Shown here piece by piece: positions 33,476 to 44,599 of a stretch of 64,000 bases of DNA. The stretch's first letter is position 1, and each line of letters starts with the position of its first letter. A program made the position numbers and the translations under genes. Source of the stretch: Haemonchus contortus. Taxonomy: Eukaryota > Nematoda > Chromadorea > Rhabditida > Trichostrongylidae. The stretch covers positions 18,233,545 through 18,297,544 of the forward strand of contig LS997566.1 in assembly GCA_000469685.2 (NCBI GenBank). Reading direction: 5' to 3'. Below the pieces are notes generated by a model. The model saw nothing but the letters and a program-made list of their open reading frames with translations, did not search any database and was not told where the DNA came from.

Positions 33476-34942
33476 CCAGGGAAGGATCCCAACTCGAAGT
33501 GGCCATTTGAAATAAGACCTATACTGCTAGACGTGTTTTTGGGCGCTGAATTCAAATCCGCTTTCCAAATCTGCCAAGCGATTCTCTGACCGGAGTTATG
33601 AGGGTGGTTTTAGGAGACATTACATGAGAAAACTTAAATTACATGGAAGCAGCTCGATCCTCAACGGCAGCTTGGTGTAGTGGTAAGCGTGACGCTTCAT
33701 GGGTGAGAGGTTAGGGTTCGGGTTTTGTGGGGGACCGAGTTTTTGCATTATGTAGAATTTTTTCCTCCAGGACTAGGAAATACTCTCGTGGTGACTTTAT
33801 CACGGATTATGACCTTTTAAAGCTCTTGACGATATTTATCCACTCAAAGTAATACTTCAGTTTTACTCGCATGCCCATGCACTCTATATTCAGTAGGAGG
33901 ATTCACAGTAGGGTAACTTTTGCCACTTTATGAGCAAATGTGATACTCTAGCACGAAATGCTTGCCACAAACAAACTTTTCACAATGGGAGAAACGGAAT
34001 GAAAAAGAACTCGTCACAGCCCATTGCTTTACACTCACTAACCCCAAATCGGAAGGAAAACAGAATCGAGTATGCGTCCCAAAATCACCCGGGTGAGTGC
34101 TTAAGTGGCCGGCGGCATACCATGAATAAAAGACAAATTTTCTAAATCTAACCGCCTAGAACTGAAAATAGACAGGCGATAGTAAGCAAGGAATGGGGTC
34201 TCGTGTGTACACGGTGAAGTTGAAATCATGAGCTATTACATATGAGGTGGTGCGTTTAACCATATTTCTAGCAGGAATTAATAAATGAGCTTTTGTCGGC
34301 TATATTAGCCTCGTGGTAGCCTCGAGCAATGTGTCATTCACATCACCTGCTTTTGTGGAGGTAAGACGCACTGAATAGCTTTCTGGTCTTTGAATGATGT
34401 CCACGAGTCCACTATCAACAATGCCGGTGTAGGTGAGTCCGGGTCTGCTACTCACCATCGCACCTAATCTAGCATCAACACCCACTCTAGCAACATCATT
34501 GCTCATCATATGCGTTTTACTCGCCCGGACCTCCAAATTTTGCGCAACTTCCCACTCGTTAATAGGTAGGTAGGTGGAAGAGGGTATCAGCATAGCATTA
34601 AAAGATCATAAAATGTGTTAAAATCACCATGAAAGTATTTACTAGTCCTGGAGGGAAAAATTCTATATAACGCAAAAACTCGGTCCCCCACAAAACCCGA
34701 ACCCTAGTCTCCCGCCCATGAAGCGTCCCGCTTACCACTACACCAAGCCGCCGTTGAGGATTGAGCTGCTTCCATGTAATTTAAGTTTTCTCATGTAATG
34801 TCACCTAAAACCACCCTCATAACTCCGTTCAGAGAATCGCTTGGCAGATTTGGAAAGCGGATTTGAATTCAGCGCCCAAAAACACGTCTAGTAGTATAGG
34901 TCTTATTTCAAATGGCCACTTCGAGTTGGGATCCTTCCCTGG
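33476..34942. mobile_element. Palindromic fold-back element 1
   Basis: Arms of about 325 bp (33476-33801 and 34618-34942) are near-perfect inverted copies. The ends are CCAGGGAAGGATCCC and GGGATCCTTCCCTGG, flanked by TAA at 33473-33475 and 34943-34945. Each arm holds a tRNA-like segment facing inward (TGGTGTAGTGG at 33673-33683, then GGGTTCGGG). A TAA/TTA 3-bp target duplication is the signature of the PIF/Harbinger superfamily, but no transposase is present, so the assignment is an inference. The roughly 815-bp core shares a block (CTCTAGCACGAAATGCTT and flanks, about 33910-34015) with element 2 and holds a coding-like frame at 34300-34593. Confidence 0.8.
34300..34593 (-). CDS. Coding-like frame inside fold-back element 1
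   Basis: An ATG-started 97-codon frame with even composition (NEWEVAQNLEVRASK, GLTYTGIVDSGLVDI, SYSVRLTSTKAGD) and a TAG stop. It has no similarity that I recognise to transposase or reverse transcriptase. It lies wholly between the inverted arms. It could be a captured fragment of a host gene or an element-specific ORF; a chance frame cannot be excluded at this length. Confidence 0.3.
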   Translation of the reverse strand: MLIPSSTYLPINEWEVAQNLEVRASKTHMMSNDVARVGVDARLGAMVSSRPGLTYTGIVDSGLVDIIQRPESYSVRLTSTKAGDVNDTLLEATTRLI

Positions 34943-34945
34943 TAA

Positions 34946-36052
34946 GACTGAATCATATGGCTGTTCGGGAAGCCGATTGTACAGACTAAAAAAGCGGTGC
35001 AGAGAGTGGTGGTTTGAAAGTGATCTCGTGAAAACCTTTCAAACGCATAGCCTCTTAAGAATGTCGTTCAACGATGTGAGATTCCAGCAGTTTTTTTTTT
35101 ATCATAAAAGAAATCGAGGTTTGGTCCTCTGAGCGGTCTGAGGAATTATCAAATACCTTCCAGAGGAGTCTGAGTACGAATAACTTTTTTCTACAAATCA
35201 TGAACGTACTGCGGGAGATTGGTATGAATTTCCTGATAGAGTAGGTAACTTCAGTCTGAGTAAATTACATAGTAATTAGAAACAATAATAAAAAAATAAT
35301 AATAAAAATAATAAAATATTATAATTACATAGTAATTAGAATTAGTTTCGTAGCCATTGCAGCGATTGTCGTAGCTGAATAAGTATCCTCAGAGCTATGC
35401 TCGAAGGAACACTTGAAGATTGGACCATTTTCTCATGTCGTTACTCTATGCAGCTCGACGAGATAAGTTGACATGAGATGTTTACGAATTCTCCATTCTT
35501 TATGAACGAAGATTCTCCCACGACTAACACAGTCGAAATATAATAGAAACACGAAAAAAACACAGATTCGCACTTTTGCTCTTCTTCGAACACAAGAACG
35601 GGAATTGCGCAACAGTATTGCAGTTCTCTTCGCTCACTCCTTTTTCCTTTCATGGAGACAATTTTCTTCCATAACATTTGCTACGATGCCCCAATATTTC
35701 ATAGTATCCTGATTTTCTATTCTCTACACCCTACGAATGGGAAAAGGACTTCGAAGGTGCCGTGTTCCATTGATTGCATGCATTCCTGACACACGGTGAT
35801 CGTGAAAGGCAATTTTTGGCATTTCGTGCTCACTGAAGTTATCTACGTAATTGCACATGATTGGAATTTTGTCTTAATGCCCTTTCGAAACCCTCCCGTC
35901 GTCATTATCTCGTAAATCCGTGCTCTAGAACTTTTATGAGCTCTCACACTTTGCAAATTCTGCGGATTTTCCGCGCATTTTTTGACACCAGTGCACTAAT
36001 TGCCCCAATATTTCCATAATTTCACTCGAGGTACCTCAAAATCATACGGGAC
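34946..36052. other. No gene recognised; AT-rich micro-repeat
   Basis: At 35264-35341 two copies of AATTACATAGTAATTAGAA bracket a (TAA)n-like AT-only tract. No supported exon was found; frames at 34863-35132 and 35441-35677 have no splice sites. Confidence 0.4.
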
Positions 36053-36055
36053 TAA

Positions 36056-37630
36056 CAAGGAAGGTCTACAGAGCGTGGGACGTTTTTTGAAAATGGTTTT
36101 TTGCATGGTATAGGGGCATGAGCACTGAGTATAGAACAATGGTCCATTTCCGCTAAATGGCCTTCTGAATGCCAAAAAAAGAATGGAAATTACTTTGTAC
36201 AAAATTGTCGTTTAAACCCACTAAGCGTCGTTTGTTTCATTCATGGCGTCGACTGTCCGCACAGTAGAAGGCGCCGGTGGAGTGCGCAGTGAAAGTAACG
36301 TGAACGGTAGCCAGAAAAGGGAGAAACCTGCTGGAGCATGTTGAGGAGTGCGGGGTTTCATACGCGCTCTCCACCGCTGAGCTGCTAGCAGCGATGGATG
36401 GCGTGGTGGATAGCGATGTGGACTTCGGGGGGGGGGGGTAGGGCAAGGCTGGGTTGATGGTTCGGATTCTCGGGACCGTTTTTGCATTTTATGCTGCCTC
36501 TTCCAGATTGCCTCCATAGAATTAGAGTCACCCTTGACGGCAATCACCTCATGTGGTGTTCACAGCAGAGCTTCCTTGCTGACGGATTTCCTTTCTGTGA
36601 AAGGGCTTCAATGATCCTACAAAACAGAGCGATTTCGCAAATTTCAAGAGCCCATCTGTGGTACTGCTGACAGTGAGTCATGCTGCCCTTGAACAGCGGT
36701 TAGCAATGACGTGTAGTCATAACGATGAGGATGGGCCCAACTTCGATTGGAGGACCAACCTCGACCTCCCCTTTTCTTGATTGGACCCGGATGGGCAGAT
36801 AGAGACGAGAGAGGGCAGTTATTCAGACCGGTAAGGGCAGTGATAGCGGAATAATCGGATGGGTCATGTTACATCAATGTGGAGGAGATCCGTTGAGGCC
36901 AAGAGCCTTTTTTGCTAGGGTCAACTTTTAGGTTAAGCGGCTAGGGAAGGTATGAAGAAGCCTTGACAGCAGTATTGCTTAGGGTACTTTTCAAAAAAAA
37001 AATGCCTGTGAAAATCCGATGTGGTATGTAATGTAAATCAAATGTTTGCCGCTTCGAAGGAATAGTCGACACGAGAGTGGAGGTAAAATCCAGCTTGTAA
37101 AGCTTATCGCTGGCCCTGGTCACGACCATGACCAGTCAGGCACTTGCTTTGGCCCTGGTGCAATATGGAGGCAATCTGGAAGAGGCAGCATAAAATGCAA
37201 AAGTGGCAAAGCCCCGAGAATCCGAACCATCAATCCAACCTAGCCATCCCAACCCCAAGTCCACATCGCTATCCACCACACCATCTGTCGCTGCTAGCAG
37301 CTCAACAGTGTAGAGCGCATATGAAACCTCCCCGCACTCCTCAACATGCTCCATCATGTTTCTCCCTTTTCTGGCTACCGTTCACGTTACTTTTACTGCG
37401 CACTCCACCGGCGCTTTCTACTGTGCGGACAGTCGACGCCATGAATGAAACAAACGACGCTTAGTGAGTTTAAACGACAATTTTGTACAAAATAATTTTC
37501 ATTCTTTTTTTGGCATTCAGAAGGCCATTAAGCGGAGATGGCCCATAGTTCTATACTCATTGCTCATGCCCCTATACCACGCAAAAAACCATTTTCAACA
37601 AGCGTCCCACGCCCTGGAAGACCTTCCTTG
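36056..37630. mobile_element. Palindromic fold-back element 3
   Basis: Arms of about 465 bp (36056-36519 and 37164-37630) are inverted copies with small differences. The ends are CAAGGAAGGTC and its complement, flanked by TAA (36053-36055 and 37631-37633). Each arm holds a tRNA-like segment (GGCGTGGTGGATAGC and GGTTCGGATTC). The internal sequence differs from elements 1 and 2 but the architecture, termini and TAA duplication are the same, so it is a distant subfamily. Open frames in the arms are mirror images of each other and are not genes. Confidence 0.8.
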
Positions 37631-37633
37631 TAA

Positions 37634-39045
37634 GCCTCCAAATGAGCGATATTCACCTGACGATTTCAGGATCACTGAGAGATCAGGGAGAAAATCTAGA
37701 AAGGAGCGTCTGAGGTATCTCAAAAATGCCTGCATTTAGCAGAGTACGGGTGCAGTATGCTGCAACCACGAAACCATTGCCGCTTGCCGGGAATTCGAGT
37801 ACCGTGAAATTGTGCGTGCGGTGGGTCGAGCGCAACGGGATACTAACTATAGCAATCCAAAAGTCAATCAAAAACGCTCCAGAAGCAGCGAAAGTCTAAT
37901 TTTAATCGGAGTACGGGTGTGCACCGAGGTGGAGGGAGTCAAAATAAAATTCATAGCTGTGTTCATAACTCGGTTTTGAGATCCGGATGAAAGTGATTGG
38001 AGACTCTCAAATGGCTACCAGCCACATATTCGTAATGGGCTAAAACAATATGAAAATTCTTAACTATGACGGAAATGCTCAAGAGCCTCAGAACGGGGAA
38101 GTGCACCGTAGGAGCAAGCGAAAAACACCAAATGCTCTTGAGAGACTCTTCAACGTCCAGAAACGATAGACTAATATTAATGAAGGAAGAAAGATTTATG
38201 TATACTCACTGTAGACGGAGGATGTAGCAACTGATCGGGAATGATGCAATCAGAATACATAATCTTGATAGCCGAGGATTTTTCCTGATTGAGGACCTCA
38301 ACCCGCACAAAGCCGGAGCCACGTAGAGCGACTATAAGCACAAAAATGCAGTTGTATAACCCTTTTTCTTCTTGTCGAGGTATCTAGTCATGCGCCTAGT
38401 TAGTGAGGAGAGATTGTGGGTGGAATTGGTACCCTCCTTGTAAGCTCGCCCAGCAAAACTTGCATTCTGAAATGTGTATTCTCTTGTCTACTTCGGATCA
38501 GCACGCCAGATGACTGAGCGTACACCGATCTCAATGCCACGACTGGCCGTAGAGGAACGACTTCAAGCATTCCTATCGGAATTCACGGAGCGAGACTGAA
38601 CAGGAGAAAGGATGAGGATGTCAGAGATTATCACTTCGACGAGTACAACTCACTTACGGAAGGGTCATTTTGCATCAAGGCGCAAGACGAACCTAATATA
38701 CTGCGAAGTTTGGTTATTTTACTGCCTGTATATCATCATTAAGCGAGTGAAAAGTGTAACTGATAAGAATATCAACAGTAAGCATGTAGATGGTCTGAAA
38801 AATTATCTTCTCGAATCGGAAAAAATCTATATCACCGAAAAATAAAAATAAATTGACGGAGAAAGGCGCTCGGAAGCAAACTACAAGAGAGTAAGTCAAT
38901 CAAAAAAGTTCAGGGGCGCTTGTGAAGAGGATTAATTACATCTTAGCAGAAGGCGAAGTAGTATAGGCAATGTCTAATGAGAGTTGCGGTGCAGGGAGCA
39001 GATGCAATATAGAAAATTGCGTACTAGAAGGGTCTTTAAATATTG
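37634..39045. other. No gene recognised
   Basis: No supported exon and no clear repeat. The plus frame 38612-38845 is Lys/Ile-rich and ends in TAA but has no splice support. Confidence 0.35.
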
Positions 39046-40174
39046 TACCGTACGGAAAGTAATTTCGATTTTTGAGGGTTTCACAAAGCAATTTCTCGTC
39101 GCCTCTCGATCGAATCCTAACCAGTGATATATATCCAGATTTGTTCGGTTATCTGTTGCCTTTCTTGAAGCAATTTCTACTCGTCCCTCGCGGAACTTCA
39201 GGTTTTTTGGCCAAAAAACTGAACCACATGAGACTTGATGTATTTATCTCCAGTGAAGGTTTTCCCACTGAACATCACGAACGAAATAGCTAAATGGAAT
39301 TAGGTTGATCAGGGCTATACAATGGATGAAGCATTCTTGCCAAACCAGGCTTCGATAATCTTTGCTGAGTCACCAAAAATGCATGCGACTTGTTCTCGTT
39401 ACTGTATAACACTGCTCCTCTGAAACTCCCTGATTTTGGAAGGCTTTCTCGACTGCCCCATAAGTCTTTATTAGTAAAGGCCATATTTAACATTCTGGTT
39501 CCTTGTGAGCACACCAAACTATATCCCACTTTTGTGATCCTACCAAATTGGTGTTGTAATCTACCTTTGATGGAGATCAGCTTTGGACCTCGTTTGGGCA
39601 GATTCATTTTATATCTACCACGATCAATTGTTGGTAATTAAACTATCGCGAATATTCCGACTTTTATCAACAGATACTACTCGATTCATAAATGGGTAGG
39701 CCTGAGCACCACGCCTTTTTACCAGTCCAAAGCTTTCGATATTCTACTTAACCACTCCCATGGATCCGTTGGCAATCTCAGCAAATTTTTATAAAGGTCA
39801 CATAAAGGTGGGCTTCGGTGAATGCCGTCAAAAATCATCTATGCCTCCTGATCCCTATCTGTCACCCATCTTGAAGTAAAAAATTGTTAGAACGGAACGT
39901 TTTGAGGTAGTGTTCACATGTGCCCTGTAATAAAACACTGCCAGTTATGTTCCATCTATATGAAAGAACACCTACAGATTTTAATCAGGACAGATGTGAA
40001 AAAAGTGAATTGAATCTACGAATGAGAATGAAATTTGCTCAGTTCTTCTCTCCAAAAAAGTACAAGTATATACTATTTCATTCATCAAATAAAAAAAAAG
40101 CGTTCAGAAAGTCTCTAAAGTGGCGTCTGGAAGAATGGCACTCAAAAATCTAAATTACGTTTCGGACGAGTTAC
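39046..40174 (-). mobile_element. Decayed mariner-like element
   Basis: The ends form imperfect terminal inverted repeats (GTAATTTCGATTTTTGAG at 39059-39076 against CTCAAAAATCTAAATTAC at 40141-40158). The minus frame 39290-39607 carries recognisable transposase remnants: VLYSNENKSHAF corresponds to the HDNARPH block and LHPLYSPD to the HPPYSPD block that holds the third catalytic Asp. Frameshifts elsewhere (KWDIVWC, REGRVEIASR) and the altered first block show that it is inactive. At about 1.13 kb it is slightly shorter than a full mariner. Confidence 0.7.
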
Positions 40175-40916
40175 AAAAGACTTCCATGAGACGAGGCGTC
40201 CGACGCAGAGGTGTAAGAGTCAAACAGTGGAGGGAACAGGTGCTACAGATGGAGCACTCCTAAGTGGGTAGGGGCCAAGGAGTGCATAACGATTTGTTGA
40301 AACAGCAAAATGAATTTACAGATATAAAGCATTCACTAACTCACTCCGATCGCCCTCTATGAAAGTCTTTCAACTTCTTAAAACTCTGACTTTCGCCAGA
40401 GTTTATATGAAATTTTTTGAAAAATTTTAAATGTACAGGGTGTGCCATAAACATGGTAACAAAAGAATTGGGCTACAGAAACCACACTTCTCATTGATGA
40501 ATGGTGAGTTCATGTGAGTTATTTACTGTGCATCGCATATACAAAACGATCATCTTATATAACCGTCTCCTGTACTAATTATAGCTAGGAGACGCTTCGT
40601 CTACTCATCGACGGTGGCACGCAGAGTTTCCTGAGAGATTATAGCTGAGGCTTTTTTCAATAATTTCTCAGGAGCAGCAGCAATGATGCGTTTGGAAGAG
40701 CTTCCCTCTCCAGTACAGACTATATCCAGCGACCCATAAAATTGTGGTCCGGGAAATTCGTAGGTGGATTGGAAGCTGGGATAAAATCGTTAACATTCTC
40801 TCAGCAACAGTCTTGATCCTTTCCCTTTCGTGAGCGAGTGCGCCGTAGTTTTCAAAACGTATCCCTAGAAGAATCTTTGACCCTCAGCTGCATCCTTTCA
40901 AAAGAAACCCTCCTTA

Positions 40917-42283
40917 CAAGGGAAGGATCCCAAGTCGAAGTGGCCATTTGAAATGGGACCTATACTGCTAAGCGTATTTTTGATGCTGATTTCAAATCTG
41001 CATTCAAAATCTGCCAAACGATTCTCTGAACAAAGTTATGGAGGTGGTCTCCGGAGAGCGCTCAACAGGGAAAGCACAAAAGCCATAGTCGCCGGCAGCC
41101 CAGCAGTGGCGCTTGGAGTGGGGGGAAGCGTGACGCTTCATAGGCATGGGACCAGGGATCGAGTTTGGTTGGCGGTAGCGTTTTTGCATCTTGCAGGACC
41201 TTTTTCTCCAACATGGAATAATCTTTCTATGTTAGTTTTACCGCCTTCAGCGACTTATTAGTTGCTGGGTGCGACTCAGTTCCTACATAAACCGTCTGAC
41301 ATCTAATCCAACCACCAACTTTACAAAAATCCTATTCTTATTGTTATCCTTTTCAAATTCACTTTAGGACAACTTTTACTTTTTATAAGCGGATGCTATA
41401 ATCTAGCACGAAGTGTTTAAAAGGAAAAGTCTTTCACAGTGAGCGGAACAAATGTAAAAACTCACTTTTCTGATAGCGCTTTCCAGCTGGATTTGTTTGT
41501 TATCTCGCTCTAACAAGTTTGCTGGGAAGAACCTGCGCATGCTCTTTGGACACTTTCACATTACCAAACATCAACGACCCTCTAGATGCGCTTGCTGTTT
41601 CCTCTTCATCATCCAGTTCGCACAGTGGATCGGCCTCCTCGTCCTCGATCATGCAGTCTTCTTCTCCCTCAATATTGGGGTCTTCGCAAAAGGGATTCCG
41701 CAAGATAGAGGAGAAACTGCCAATCAACTTGTGCTCCTACCCTGCAGGGGCACGTTCAACATTACAGGATCCGAAATACTCCTTCTTCTTTAGTGTTACA
41801 TTCATCCATATATACCATACTTTGCCGGGTTTGCCACATGGCAACCCTCACCTTTTTTTCAAACTGACAGCAACCCCCACCTTTTTTAAAAACCAATCGA
41901 TAGCAGTGGAAGACGGTTTGATCATGAACTGACTCGCCTCCAGCAACCAGAAAGTCGCTGAAGGCGGTAAAACTAACATGAAAAGCCTGAAAGGAAAAGT
42001 CCTGCAAGATGCAAAAACGTCGCCGCCCATCAAACCCGATCCTTGGTCTCGTGCCTGTGAAGCGTCACGTTACCTCCACTCCAAGACGCCTCTACTTGAC
42101 TGCCGGCGACCATGGCTTTTGTGCTTTCCCCTTTTGAGCGCTCTCCGGAGACCACCTCCATAACTTTGTTCAGAGAATCGTTTGGCAGATTTTGAGTGCA
42201 GATTTGAAATCAGCATCAAAAAATACGTCTAGCAGTATAGGTCTCATTTCAAATGGCCACTTCGACTTGGGATCCTTCCCTTG
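40917..42283. mobile_element. Palindromic fold-back element 2
   Basis: Arms of about 365 bp (40917-41283 and 41924-42283) are inverted copies. The ends are CAAGGGAAGGATCCCAA and complement, with TTA duplicated at 40914-40916 and 42284-42286. The termini are nearly identical to element 1, and part of the core (TCTAGCACGAAGTGTTT, about 41400-41465) is shared with it. The tRNA-like segment persists in both arms but is more decayed. The core contains an acidic open frame at 41500-41727. It is nested inside the mariner-like element at 40434-43070. Confidence 0.8.
41500..41727 (-). CDS. Acidic NPF-containing frame inside fold-back element 2
   Basis: The frame (opened by TTG, so probably an exon piece if real) encodes ILRNPFCEDPN, a long acidic run (EGEEDCMIEDEEAD and CELDDEEE) and GSLMFGNVKVSKEHAQ. 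An NPF tripeptide followed by acidic residues is the form recognised by EH domains in endocytic adaptor proteins; here it is a single motif and may be coincidental. It has no resemblance to transposase. An in-frame TAG lies just 5' of HKLIGSFSS, so it cannot extend upstream without splicing. Confidence 0.3.
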   Translation of the reverse strand: MIGSFSSILRNPFCEDPNIEGEEDCMIEDEEADPLCELDDEEETASASRGSLMFGNVKVSKEHAQVLPSKLVRAR

Positions 42284-43644
42284 TTAGAGAGGTTCGGATT
42301 AAGTTTTGTACTTCTCTCGTCCGAAATTTGCGATATCGCTCTGATGGTAGAGATTCTAGCTCAAACCTCCATAAAGGAGGGGAAATGGCTATAAGAGGCG
42401 ATCTGACTCTTCTCGGCGTCTTCAGCACTCGTAGTGTGAAATACACAAATACTCTGAGATCTCAACATTTCTTCCACGCTCAACAACCTTCAGTCAGAAA
42501 CAAGTGTGGCGAAGCGAGTGCCGCGTGCAAGTAGCGCACGGCATTTGCTTTTTCTCTCCAACTTCTTCACGTCACGAATCTTATGAGGCTTTCAGATCTT
42601 AATTGAATACAATTGTATTTACTCTGGGTAAACTCTCCCCATCGGATTAGAACATACAAACAAATCAGCAGTCATTTTTCTCGTGTTTCTGAAGTTCTGC
42701 AGCGTACTGCTTCCCAAGCTATTGTACTCAGAAACGGGGTATTGTAAGTATGTGAGACGAGACGACCGTTTCGAGGTTTGTCGTTGACCTGTCTACGCAT
42801 CGCGTTTGAGCAAACTGCCATGTGGGAAATGTTGAAACGAGGAGCGACTCCGGAAGGGGTTCACCGAATGCGCGCAAAGACGTCACAGTTGATGGATGTC
42901 TGCGGGGCTCCACCGCTTTCTGAAATCTGATGACTTGAAAGCACCAAAGAAGGTATGTGGCCCAAGGTATATCATAAACATAAGGGCAGGTGCAGATATG
43001 GAGAAACCCTACGAACAAGGAAATTACGGAAGTTCGAAAAGTTGCTACCATATTTATGGCGCACCCTGTACTAACTGATCCGCCGTATGTTTAGTATGTT
43101 TACTAACCACTCGACAGTAAGCAACCAATTACATCGTTCTACACGGCTTGGTCGAAAACAGGTTAGTGAATACTACACACGACTTCATATTATATCCACG
43201 TCCGCATGAAATGAAACTCTCATCAAGTGATACAGGTTTTTTGCCAGAAAACAGTATTTTGACGCTCCACTCGTTATTGACACCTCCATCATTCGTTTAT
43301 ATTTCACTCGCTCAACAACTACATAGAGGCATTATAATGACATTCATGCTTTTGCACCTAATCAAGGTCACTTTACACCGAGATGCGAAAACTGGTAGTC
43401 CCAACCAACTTCCGCACCGACACCATAAATGGTATAGTTATTCACAGTTCCATAAGTCCTCTCAACTGTGTTGAACTTAGGAGTCACACGATATGAATTC
43501 CCATATGAAATTAGGAAAAGATTGCTAGCACCTCACATCCCTTTGAACTTGTGAAGAAATTCGTTTACATATTTACAAAAATTCTATGTAGTAAGGTGAG
43601 CAGTTTACAACACATTGAGAGACGTTTCCGGGAACTCTCGAAAT

Positions 43645-44160
43645 AGTAAGGTGGATATATGAGAGCTGCGATAAATAATCACCGTGCGTCCGAGGTCAGA
43701 ACTAGGCAAAAAAGCGATAAAGGAAGAGAGAGAAGAGCAACAGTTCTGGCAGAAGCAGCCGAAGCTGGGAAAGACAAGCGCCGCACCCATCGGAGCTTAC
43801 CAGTCAAAAGATCAAACCTGGCCCTCTACAATGAATCCCTCGGAAAGAGGTGTACCCATCTTGTGGAAGGCTAATGGGAGAACAAGAAAGGAGACGATGA
43901 CGTGATTGGCGATTACCGTTCAACCTACCTGCTATCTATAGTCCGCAAGCTCTCCGCATCAGTTAGGCTTCAAGATAGCTAGGACAATGGATCAGGACAG
44001 AAATGCGAGCAAGAGAGGTTCTGAAGTGGGAGGGCTTTAGTATGATCGATCACCCACACAGTCGCAAGACCTGTTGGAGTGTCACAATAGCACAAAATGA
44101 TGTTATCGATTTGAAAAGTACTCTGATGCTAAAATCGAAGCGAAAATCGAGCTAGCGGAA
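43645..44160 (+). pseudogene. RTE-like LINE fragment (linker and reverse transcriptase start)
   Basis: Plus-strand pieces in shifting frames match strongylid RTE-type reverse transcriptases: LAEAAEAGKDKRRTHRS (linker), then KKGDDDVIGDYRSTYLL, corresponding to the KKGD...NYRPI(C/S)LLS block of RT motif 2, then FSMIDHPHS, corresponding to the FSTIDHIHT block. About 40 residues between blocks are missing and stops are frequent. It is a dead fragment, separate from the copy at 48-51 kb. Confidence 0.65.
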
Positions 44161-44280
44161 CGAATGCTGCTCAGTTCAACTTTCAATTCTTGCAAAAGCA
44201 TCAGCTTACCGAAAATCACGTCAAAATGATGTTATCGATTTGAAAAGTACTCTGATGCTAATACCGAAGCTAAAATCGAG
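44093..44280 (+). repeat. Direct duplication, 59-bp unit, 129-bp offset
   Basis: CAAAATGATGTTATCGATTT...CTGATGCTA recurs at 44093-44151 and 44222-44280 with few changes; the 70 bp between the copies is unrelated to them. It is probably a local duplication at the edge of the decayed RTE fragment. Confidence 0.7.
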
Positions 44281-44599
44281 CAATCGAAGGGAAAAGGATT
44301 TGTTCCCAAGCTTGCTTGACATTCAACGGCACGAACACCTCCGAGTGCTCCATCAAGAAAATCGCGGCATGTGGAGACGAGGTAACGGATAACAAATTGC
44401 GCTTCTGAGACTCTGAATCTACGGAGGGCGATGGATATGCAGCCAGAGCCATTTAACGCGTTATGATTATTCTCCGACTTTCCTAATACACTCAAGAGCA
44501 AAAAGGGATCTAGAGTTCCAAACTTCGTCAACCAACAAAGATCGCTGACGCATATGTCAAGGAACGAAAAATTGAATGTGCTTAACCTCATGTGATATT

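Larger units (their letters stand above)
40434..43070 (-). mobile_element. Mariner/IS630-type element split by fold-back element 2
   Basis: The ends TACAGGGTGTGCCATAAAC (40434) and GGCGCACCCTGTA (43070) form inverted repeats of about 27 bp bounded by TA. At 40580-40740 the minus strand reads KRIIAAAPEKLLKK, SQETLRATVDE and KRLLAIISTGDGYI, the typical C-terminal end of this transposase class. The N-terminal part would lie at 42.3-43.0 kb but is badly decayed. Fold-back element 2 is inserted at a TTA inside it, so the host element is older than the insertion. Confidence 0.65.

Noticed and set aside
36221..37464. Pro/Thr-rich ORFs on opposite strands at both ends of this interval
   Set aside because: They are the same sequence in the two arms of fold-back element 3, not genes.
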